Of a stretch of DNA of 7,889 bases, positions 1 to 7,889 are shown in pieces (position 1 is the first letter of the stretch; each line of letters begins with the position of its first letter). The translations under genes and the position numbers were made by a program. The notes beneath the pieces were generated by a model. That model worked only from the letters and a program-made list of their open reading frames with translations. It did not search any database and had not been told where the DNA came from. This DNA is from Mycobacterium sp. (GTDB lineage: Bacteria; Actinomycetota; Actinomycetes; Mycobacteriales; Mycobacteriaceae): NCBI GenBank assembly GCA_025965815.1, contig JAOPWF010000746.1:1-7889 (forward strand), in the 5' to 3' direction.

Positions 1-462
1 AGGTTGATCGCCCACGAGCTGGCCCACCAGTGGTTCGGCAACTCGGTGACCGCCCGCCGCTGGCGGGACATCTGGCTGCACGAGGGGTTCGCCTGCTACG
101 CCGAGTGGCTGTGGTCCGAGCACAGCGGCGAGGCAAGTGCCGACGAACTGGCGCGGCGCTACCACCAGCGACTGCGCGAATCGCGGCACGATCTGTTGCT
201 GGCCGATCCGGGCCCGCGGGACATGTTCGACGACCGCGTGTACAAGCGCGGCGCGCTGAGCCTGCACGTGCTGCGCGGCGTCATCGGAGACGAGAGTTTC
301 TTTGCGCTGCTGCGGGATTGGACGACCCGATACCGCCACAGCACGGTCGTCACCGACGACTTCACCGGCCTTGCGGCCAACTACGCGGAGGTGTCGCTGC
401 GCCCGTTGTGGGAGGCGTGGCTGTACTCGACGGATGTCCCGGCATTGAGCAGGGAGCTGTGA
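1..462 (+). CDS. M1-family zinc metallopeptidase (aminopeptidase N-like), C-terminal part
   Basis: This is the 3' end of a gene whose start lies before the window; 153 residues remain. The M1 zinc site is complete: HELAH at fragment residues 5-9, followed after 18 residues by Glu28 in WLHEGFA, which is the HEXXH-x18-E arrangement with two His and one Glu as zinc ligands. Tyr81 in VYKRGA fits the conserved tyrosine that stabilises the transition state. M1 enzymes remove N-terminal amino acids from peptides. The protein stops about 145 residues after HEXXH, so it lacks the long helical C-terminal domain of PepN-type enzymes and appears to be a short M1 peptidase. Its TGA overlaps the GTG of the next gene by 4 bp (GTGA), which suggests translational coupling. 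The family assignment is firm. The substrate and cellular location cannot be judged without the N-terminus. Confidence 0.93.
   Translation, partial: RLIAHELAHQWFGNSVTARRWRDIWLHEGFACYAEWLWSEHSGEASADELARRYHQRLRESRHDLLLADPGPRDMFDDRVYKRGALSLHVLRGVIGDESFFALLRDWTTRYRHSTVVTDDFTGLAANYAEVSLRPLWEAWLYSTDVPALSREL
451..456 (+). promoter_or_regulatory. Candidate ribosome binding site of the flippase-like gene
   Basis: AGGGAG lies inside the last codons of the peptidase gene, only 2 nt before the GTG at 459. The match to anti-Shine-Dalgarno is good but the spacing is short. Coupling through the GTGA overlap may matter more than this site. Confidence 0.35.
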
Positions 463-1703
463 CGGACGCCGGCGTCCCCACCACCGGTCCCGTCACGCGC
501 AGCAGCGTCGTCCGGGTCGGCGTGGCCACCGCGCTCACCGCGCTGTGCGGCTACACGGTGCTCTACCTCGCCGCACGCGACCTCGAACCGGCCGGATTCT
601 CGGTGTTCGGCGTGTTCTGGGGTGCGTTCGGCCTGGTAACCGGCGCCGCCAACGGGTTGTTGCAGGAAGCCACCCGGGAGGTGCGGTCGGCCAGTTACAC
701 CGAGATGGTCGACGGCCCGCGCACACGACCCATGCGGGTGGCCGCGGTGGTCGGCATCGTGGCCGCCGCGGTGATCGCGGGCACCTCACCGCTGTGGTCG
801 GGCCACGTCTTCGTCGAGTCGCGCCTGCTGAGCGTCATCCTGCTCAGTCTGGGGCTGGCCGGATTCTGCCTGCACGCCACGCTGCTCGGCATGCTGGCGG
901 GTCTGGGCCACTGGACGCAGTACGGGCTGTTGATGGTCACCGACGCCGCCATGCGGGTAGCCGTCGCGGTCGCGACGTTCCTGCTGAGCTGCGGTCTGGT
1001 CGGGTACCTGTGGGCCACCGTTGTGGGGGCGGTGGCATGGCTGATCATGCTGATCGCGTCGCCGACCACGCGGGCGGCCGCCCGCCTGATGACCCCCGGG
1101 GGTACCGCGACGTTCCTGCGCGGCGCGGGCCACTCGGTGGCGGCGTCGGGTGCCAGCGCGATCCTGGTGATGGGTTTCCCGGTGCTGTTGAAGGCGACCT
1201 CGGGCGACCTGGGCGCCACCGGCGGGGTGGTGATCCTCGCGGTCACCCTGACCCGCGCGCCGCTGCTGGTGCCGCTGACCGCGATGCAGGGCAACCTGAT
1301 CGCCCACTTCGTCGACAAGCGCAGCGAGCGGTTGCGGGCGCTGGCGATGCCGGCGGCGGTCGTTGCCGGCGTCGGCGCACTCGGCGTGCTGATCGCCTGG
1401 GTGTTCGGCCCCTGGCTGCTGCGGACCGCCTTCGGGCCCGACTACCGGGCCGACGGGGCGCTGCTGGCGTGGCTGACGACGGCCGCGGTGGCGATCGCGC
1501 TGCTGACGCTGACCGGCGCGGCAACGGTGGCAGCCGCCCTGCACCGTGCCTATTCACTCGGCTGGGTCGGCGCGACGGTGCTGTCGGCGCTGTTACTGCT
1601 GCTGCCGTTCGAGCTGGAAACCCGCACCGTGGTCGCCCTGCTGTGCGGCCCGATGCTGGGAATTGCCGTGCACCTGGCTGCGCTTGCCCGGGTTCGGGGC
1701 TGA
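459..1703 (+). CDS. Polytopic MOP/flippase-like membrane protein (Rv3630 type)
   Basis: This 414-residue protein has about 12 hydrophobic helices by eye: near residues 16-38, 46-66, 86-107, 122-146, 155-178, 182-200, 226-246, 255-278, 296-321, 335-360, 366-384 and 388-408. Short basic loops lie between them. The GPDYR-A-LL pattern after helix 9 resembles the FGPEY-type segment of MOP/MVF lipid flippases and polysaccharide transporters. From memory it corresponds to M. tuberculosis Rv3630, annotated only as an integral membrane protein. The GTG start at 459 overlaps the preceding stop by 4 bp, and AGGGAG at 451-456 lies just upstream with unusually short spacing. An upstream extension in this frame to position 30 would overlap the peptidase and is arginine-rich, so I reject it. 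Its place before the polyprenyl-phospho-sugar synthase suggests it flips a lipid-linked sugar. That is inference, and the substrate is unknown. Confidence 0.85.
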   Translation: MTDAGVPTTGPVTRSSVVRVGVATALTALCGYTVLYLAARDLEPAGFSVFGVFWGAFGLVTGAANGLLQEATREVRSASYTEMVDGPRTRPMRVAAVVGIVAAAVIAGTSPLWSGHVFVESRLLSVILLSLGLAGFCLHATLLGMLAGLGHWTQYGLLMVTDAAMRVAVAVATFLLSCGLVGYLWATVVGAVAWLIMLIASPTTRAAARLMTPGGTATFLRGAGHSVAASGASAILVMGFPVLLKATSGDLGATGGVVILAVTLTRAPLLVPLTAMQGNLIAHFVDKRSERLRALAMPAAVVAGVGALGVLIAWVFGPWLLRTAFGPDYRADGALLAWLTTAAVAIALLTLTGAATVAAALHRAYSLGWVGATVLSALLLLLPFELETRTVVALLCGPMLGIAVHLAALARVRG

Positions 1704-1751
1704 GCGCCGGAGCGGCACCGGCCGCGACATATAGACCGCGCGGCACCGCCT

Positions 1752-2473
1752 GTGACATCGTATTTCGTGTATTTTGTGGGCATTGATACGCCTTACCCCG
1801 ACGTCTGGATCGTCGTGCCCGCCTTCAACGAGGCGAGTGTCATCGGCGACGTCATCGCCGACATCCGCTCCGTGTTCGAGCACGTGGTGTGTGTCGACGA
1901 CGGCAGCCGCGATGGCACCGCCGACATAGCGCTGCGCGCGGGCGCCCACGTCGTGCGTCATCCGGTCAACCTGGGGCAGGGCGCGGCGATCCAGACGGGT
2001 GTCGAGTACGCCCGCAGCCGCCCGGGCGCGCAGGTGTTCGCCACTTTCGACGCCGACGGGCAGCACCGCGTGAAGGATGTCATCCGGATGATCGATCGGC
2101 TGACCGCCGACAACATCGACATCGTCATCGGCAGCCGGTTCGCCGAGCCGGGAGTGAGCCGGACGCCGCTGGTCAAGCGGATTGTGCTGCGCACCGCGGT
2201 GCTGCTCAGCCGGCGCACCCGCAAGCTCGGCCTGTCCGATGCGCACAACGGGCTACGGGTCTTCAACCGGAGGGTGGCCGACGCGCTGAACATCACCATG
2301 AGCGGGATGAGCCACGCCAGCGAATTCATCGCCATGGCCTACGAAAACCATTGGCAAGTAGCAGAAGAGCCGGTCGAGATCCTGTACACGGACTACTCGA
2401 AATCGAAGGGTCAGCCGCTGCTCAACGGCGTCAACATCCTCTTCGACGGGTTCCTGCGAGGGAGGATGCCGCG

Positions 2474-2477
<4 letters not shown>
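1752..2477 (+). CDS. ppgS: GT2 polyprenyl-phospho-N-acetylgalactosaminyl synthase, PpgS type
   Basis: This is a family 2 glycosyltransferase with a GT-A fold like dolichol-phosphate-mannose synthase, up to 241 residues. Motifs in order are VVPAFNE at 21-27 (nucleotide-binding first strand), VDDGSRDGT at 48-56, NLGQGAAIQTG at 73-83, the metal-binding DAD at 100-102 in TFDADGQH, GSRF at 127-130, and the acceptor-loop segment DAHNGLRVFNRR at 163-174. There is no C-terminal membrane helix, so membrane contact probably comes from the next gene product. The M. tuberculosis homologue Rv3631 (PpgS) moves GalNAc from UDP-GalNAc to polyprenyl phosphate, with Rv3632 boosting activity, to feed galactosamine addition to arabinogalactan. 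The start is uncertain. GTG at 1752 gives the longest reading, with GTG at 1767 and 1776 and ATT at 1782 as alternatives. None has a clear ribosome binding site, and residues 4-11 come from an AT-rich stretch that looks non-coding. The family is certain; sugar specificity is by homology. Confidence 0.9.
1770..1775 (+). promoter_or_regulatory. Possible -10 box (TATTTT) for ppgS
   Basis: TATTTT fits the mycobacterial TANNNT -10 pattern and sits in a conspicuously AT-rich patch. A transcript from it would begin near 1782, after the GTG candidates at 1752, 1767 and 1776. No -35 box is evident. If functional, it would give ppgS its own promoter in addition to read-through from the upstream gene, and the protein would start near 1782. 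Confidence 0.3.
2458..2466 (+). promoter_or_regulatory. Strong ribosome binding site for the DUF2304 gene
   Basis: GAGGGAGGA lies within the last codons of ppgS and ends 7 nt before the ATG at 2474. It is the best Shine-Dalgarno match in the window and fixes the start of the next gene at the ATGA overlap. Confidence 0.8.
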
Positions 2478-5632
<3,155 letters not shown>

Positions 5633-5636
5633 TCGG

Positions 5637-5709
5637 AGCCGCCTCCGGGAATCGAACCCGGGACCTTCTCATTACGAGTGAGACGCTCTGCCGACTGAGC
5701 TAAGGCGGC
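5637..5709 (-). tRNA. tRNA-Thr (anticodon CGU)
   Basis: The 73-nt cloverleaf folds completely on the minus strand. It has acceptor GCCGCCT/AGGCGGC (5703-5709 with 5638-5644), D-arm GCTC...GAGC, anticodon stem TCTCA/TGAGA with loop CTCGTAA and anticodon CGT (reads ACG, Thr), a 5-nt variable loop, and T-arm CCGGG-TTCGATT-CCCGG. The discriminator base is U. The genome continues CCG, so the 3' CCA is not encoded and must be added by CCA-adding enzyme. Only four bases separate the tRNA 3' end from the stop of the convergent membrane-protein gene. A small GC hairpin (5713-5726) lies in the predicted 5' leader next to the RNase P cleavage site. Confidence 0.97.
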
Positions 5710-5735
5710 GCGCCGGCCTCAGCCGGGCGGGACGA

Positions 5736-5765
5736 AGTCTACGGCAGGCCACAGCACCCACCCAA
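5736..5765 (-). promoter_or_regulatory. Candidate promoter of tRNA-Thr
   Basis: On the minus strand TTGGGT (5765-5760), an 18-bp spacer and TAGACT (5741-5736) resemble -35 and -10 boxes. The predicted start near 5729 gives a leader of about 20 nt before the mature tRNA 5' end. It lies between the holB stop and the tRNA, so the tRNA need not depend on holB read-through. Confidence 0.4.
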
Positions 5766-5766
5766 G

Positions 5767-6975
5767 TCAGTCGCGCAGTGCCTGGCCGACGGTGGCGACC
5801 ATCGCGTCGACGGCGAACTTGGGCTTGACGTTGATCGCCAGCGCCTCCCGACACTCCAGTACCGCCTCGATGCAGCGCAGCAGCCGGTCGGGTGGTGCGT
5901 GCGCGGCCATCGCGGCGACCCGCTCGGCCATGTCGGGGTGGTTCGCCCGGATGTCGCCCGCATTCGACGACACCAGCAGCGCGTCGCGGAAGTACGTCGC
6001 CAGGTCGATCAGCGCCCGGTCCAGGGCATCGCGCGACGCGCGGGTCTGCCGTGACTTCTGTCTTTTCTCAAGGTCTCTGATCGCACCGGTGGCACCCCGC
6101 AGCGCGGTCGCCGTGCCTTTGCCGGTGCCGCCCGCACCCAGCGCCGTGCGCAGTTCCTCGGTCTCGACCTCGTTGCGGTCCACCGTCAGAGCCTTGGCCT
6201 CGGCCTCTGCCGTCGCGACCAGTTCCTCGGCGGCGGCATAGGCCCGCGACGGCGTCGCGGCGTCGCGCGCCAGGGCCAACGCCCGCTGCCTGCGCCGCCG
6301 AGCCTCCTCGTCGGTGGCGAGCCGGCGCGCCCGTCCGACGTGTCCACCGCTGACCGAAGCGGCCCAGTGCGCCTCGTCGGCGGCCAGCCCGTCGGTGTCG
6401 ATGAGCACCTGCGCGATGGCGTCCACCGGCGGCATCACCAACGCCACATGGCGGCAGCGGGACCGCAGCGTGATCGCGATGTCCTCGGGGTCCACCGACG
6501 GCGCGCACAGCAGGAACACCGTCGACGGCGGCGGCTCCTCGACCACCTTCAGCAGCGCGTTGGCGGCACCCTCGGTCAACCGGTCGGCGTCCTCGATCAG
6601 CACGATCTGCCAGCGCCCGGTGCTGGGGCGCCGCGACGCGATCTGCACGATGGCCCGCATCTCGTCCACGCCGATGGACAGCCCCTCCGGGATGATCCGG
6701 CGCACATCGGCGTGCGTTCCGGCCATCGTCGTCGTGCAGGCGCGGCATTCCCCACACCCCGGAACGCCGTCCGACGTGCACTGCAGCGCGGCCGCGAAGC
6801 ACAGCGCGGCGATCGACCGGCCCGATCCGGGCGGCCCGGTGATCAGCCACGCATGGGTCATGGTGCCGGTGGTGACGGCATTGTGAGTCGAATCACCGCG
6901 CGCCGCCTCCGCCGCAGCTAACAGCTCCGCCTCGACGGCGCCCTGACCCACCAAGCGCGCGAAAACCCCGGACAT
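5767..6975 (-). CDS. holB: DNA polymerase III subunit delta' (clamp loader)
   Basis: This 402-residue AAA+ protein is the delta' stator of the clamp loader that opens the beta sliding clamp. In order: a P-loop-like GPPGSGRS at 47-54, four zinc-module cysteines at 66, 74, 77 and 80 (C-x7-C-x2-C-x2-C), Walker B-like VLIEDADRL at 125-133, EEPP at 146-149, and the SRC motif at 172-174 whose arginine serves as a trans-acting finger in clamp loaders. The P-loop lysine is replaced by Arg53, consistent with delta' subunits that do not hydrolyse ATP. A charged linker rich in Ala, Lys and Arg (about 250-315) precedes the helical C-terminal collar domain. From memory it matches M. tuberculosis Rv3644c, about the same length. 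ATG at 6975 begins MSGVFARLVGQ, the conserved delta' N-terminus. No Shine-Dalgarno precedes it. The ten-residue upstream extension is rejected. Confidence 0.95.
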   Translation of the reverse strand: MSGVFARLVGQGAVEAELLAAAEAARGDSTHNAVTTGTMTHAWLITGPPGSGRSIAALCFAAALQCTSDGVPGCGECRACTTTMAGTHADVRRIIPEGLSIGVDEMRAIVQIASRRPSTGRWQIVLIEDADRLTEGAANALLKVVEEPPPSTVFLLCAPSVDPEDIAITLRSRCRHVALVMPPVDAIAQVLIDTDGLAADEAHWAASVSGGHVGRARRLATDEEARRRRQRALALARDAATPSRAYAAAEELVATAEAEAKALTVDRNEVETEELRTALGAGGTGKGTATALRGATGAIRDLEKRQKSRQTRASRDALDRALIDLATYFRDALLVSSNAGDIRANHPDMAERVAAMAAHAPPDRLLRCIEAVLECREALAINVKPKFAVDAMVATVGQALRD

Positions 6976-6983
6976 CAGGACTA

Positions 6984-6989
6984 ACAGTA
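6984..6989 (-). promoter_or_regulatory. Candidate -10 box (TACTGT) of holB, near-leaderless
   Basis: On the minus strand TACTGT is followed by eight bases and the holB ATG. Transcription would begin zero to two bases before the start codon. There is no Shine-Dalgarno sequence, which agrees with a leaderless or nearly leaderless mRNA. No convincing -35 box is seen. Confidence 0.45.
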
Positions 6990-7044
6990 GTAGTCGGGGC
7001 GACACGAGGCCCGCACAGCCGCTCTACAGGTCACCATCGCCCGA

Positions 7045-7050
7045 TACGGT
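7045..7050 (+). promoter_or_regulatory. -10 box (TACGGT) of the adenylate cyclase gene, predicted leaderless
   Basis: TACGGT is followed by exactly six bases (GATCAT) and then GTG at 7057, so transcription is expected to begin on the start codon itself. The ATG at 7055 is followed at once by TGA and cannot be the start. No Shine-Dalgarno precedes the GTG. Confidence 0.5.
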
Positions 7051-7056
7051 GATCAT

Positions 7057-7889
7057 GTGAGCAGTCAGGCCGCACCGATGGGGCGAATCAGCGCATTCGT
7101 CCGGTGGGTGGCGCGTACGCCCTGGCCGGTGTTCTCGCTGGGCATGCTGCAGGCCGACATCATCGGCGCCCTGTTCGTGCTGGGCTTTCTGCGCTTCGGC
7201 CTGCCTCCGGAGGACCGGGTCCAGCTACAGGACCTGCCTGCCTTCAATCTGGCGGTGTTCCTCGGTTTCCTGTTCGTGGCGTTCACCGTCGGTGCCTATC
7301 TGAGCCTGCGGCTGCTGGTGCCCGTCATCCGGTGGCAACGCCACGACGGCCTGCTCACCAGCACTGACCCCACCGCCACCGAGCTGGTCCGCACCCGGGC
7401 GCTGCGGATGCCGATCTACCGCACCCTGATCAGCGCCACCAACTGGCTGCTCGGCGGCGTGGTATTCATCGTCGCCAGCTGGCCGGTCGCCAGCCATTCG
7501 GCCCCGGTCATCGCGGTCGCGACTGGACTTGGCGCGACGGCCACCGCGATCATCGGCTATCTGCAGTCCGAGCGGGTGCTGCGCCCGGTGGCCGTGGCCG
7601 CCCTGCGCGGCGGCGTGCCGGAGAACTTCCGGGCGCCGGGGGTGATCCTGCGCCAGGTACTGACGTGGGTACTGTCCACCGGGGTGCCGGTGCTGGCGAT
7701 CGTGCTGGCCCTGGTGGCCAGTAAGTTCTCCATCCTGACCGCCTCCGCCGACCGGCTGACCACCCCGATCCTGCTGCTGGCGATCGCCGCTCTGGTCATC
7801 GGGCTGTCCGGGACCGTGCTGGTCGCGATGTCCATCGCCGACCCGCTGCGCCAATTGCGCTGGGCGCTGGGCGAAGTACAGCGCGGCAA
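7057..7889 (+). CDS. Membrane class III adenylate cyclase (Rv3645 type), N-terminal part
   Basis: The gene runs off the window; 277 residues are present. There are six membrane helices near residues 25-47, 64-90, 124-142, 148-168, 199-222 and 236-259. A HAMP domain then begins, with the conserved proline in SIADPLRQLRWALGEVQ (259-275, Pro263). The cyclase catalytic domain would follow outside the window. The six-helix anchor plus HAMP matches my recollection of M. tuberculosis Rv3645 and its paralogues, which make cAMP from ATP in the cytoplasm; Rv3645 has been linked to fatty-acid responses and drug tolerance. Position next to holB also agrees with Rv3644c/Rv3645. The start is GTG 7057, supported by a correctly placed -10 box; ATG at 7078 is a shorter alternative with only a weak ribosome binding site. 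The cyclase domain is not visible, so the enzymatic call rests on the N-terminal region and synteny. Confidence 0.85.
   Translation, partial: MSSQAAPMGRISAFVRWVARTPWPVFSLGMLQADIIGALFVLGFLRFGLPPEDRVQLQDLPAFNLAVFLGFLFVAFTVGAYLSLRLLVPVIRWQRHDGLLTSTDPTATELVRTRALRMPIYRTLISATNWLLGGVVFIVASWPVASHSAPVIAVATGLGATATAIIGYLQSERVLRPVAVAALRGGVPENFRAPGVILRQVLTWVLSTGVPVLAIVLALVASKFSILTASADRLTTPILLLAIAALVIGLSGTVLVAMSIADPLRQLRWALGEVQRG

Noticed and set aside
30..458. Upstream extension of the flippase-like reading frame
   Set aside because: It overlaps the zinc-site coding region of the peptidase in another frame and gives an Arg-rich product without domains; GTG at 459 is the coupled start.
1730..1735. TATAGA as a -10 box for ppgS
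   Set aside because: It lacks the final T of TANNNT and has no partner -35; the TATTTT at 1770 is a better candidate.
545..1786. Long + strand open frame through the flippase-like gene
   Set aside because: The product is Arg/Gly/Pro-rich with no domain or membrane pattern, typical of an off-frame reading of GC-rich DNA; the overlapping frame encodes a clear 12-helix protein.
5713..5726. CCGGC-CTCA-GCCGG hairpin as a terminator
   Set aside because: Only a 5-bp stem with no following T-run on either strand, and it lies in the predicted tRNA leader; more likely incidental or leader structure.
6068..6850. Second minus-strand open frame inside holB
   Set aside because: Arg/Ala/Gly-rich shadow; the other frame carries the zinc cysteines, P-loop-like and SRC motifs of delta'.
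7225..7854. Minus-strand open frames opposite the adenylate cyclase gene
   Set aside because: Gln/Gly/Arg-rich antisense shadows; the + frame from 7057 shows six membrane helices and a HAMP start.

Overview
The window looks like part of an actinobacterial chromosome, almost certainly Mycobacterium or Mycolicibacterium. It is strongly GC-rich with G/C third positions, genes are tightly packed with 4-bp stop/start overlaps, GTG starts occur, and several genes lack a Shine-Dalgarno sequence and have a TANNNT -10 box directly before the start codon. From memory, the gene order and protein sequences match the M. tuberculosis Rv3630-Rv3632 / Rv3634c-Rv3635 / Rv3644c-Rv3645 neighbourhood. No database search was possible, and the species cannot be fixed from this sequence.

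Layout. Positions 1-2830 (+) hold a tight run of four genes: the 3' end of an M1-family zinc metallopeptidase, a 12-helix MOP/flippase-like membrane protein, a family 2 glycosyltransferase of the PpgS (Rv3631) type, and a small three-helix DUF2304-type membrane protein (Rv3632 type). Converging on it, with a 12-bp overlap, is galE1 (-), a UDP-glucose 4-epimerase-type SDR. Divergent from galE1 across 84 bp is a large polytopic membrane protein of the Rv3635 type (+) with GT-C-like features. Its stop codon lies 4 bp from the 3' end of a tRNA-Thr(CGU) on the minus strand. Upstream of the tRNA, on the same strand, is holB (DNA polymerase III delta'). Divergent from holB across 81 bp is the 5' part of a membrane class III adenylate cyclase of the Rv3645 type, cut by the window end inside its HAMP domain.

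How the genes fit together. The left 5.6 kb reads as an envelope-glycan locus. The PpgS-type enzyme with its DUF2304 partner is known in M. tuberculosis to make polyprenyl-phospho-GalNAc, the donor for the galactosamine substituent of arabinogalactan. A flippase-like protein sits directly upstream, a sugar-nucleotide epimerase downstream, and a GT-C-like membrane protein beside that. A coherent synthesize/flip/transfer pathway is an attractive inference, but only the PpgS step rests on published work on homologues. The right part (tRNA-Thr, holB, adenylate cyclase) is housekeeping and signalling.

I see no mobile elements, CRISPR arrays, prophage genes or clear intrinsic terminators, and no gene-free stretch over 300 bases. 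The most notable non-coding signal is a recurring arrangement in which a TANNNT box is followed by exactly six bases and then the start codon. It occurs at galE1 and the cyclase, nearly at holB, and possibly at ppgS, and predicts leaderless mRNAs.
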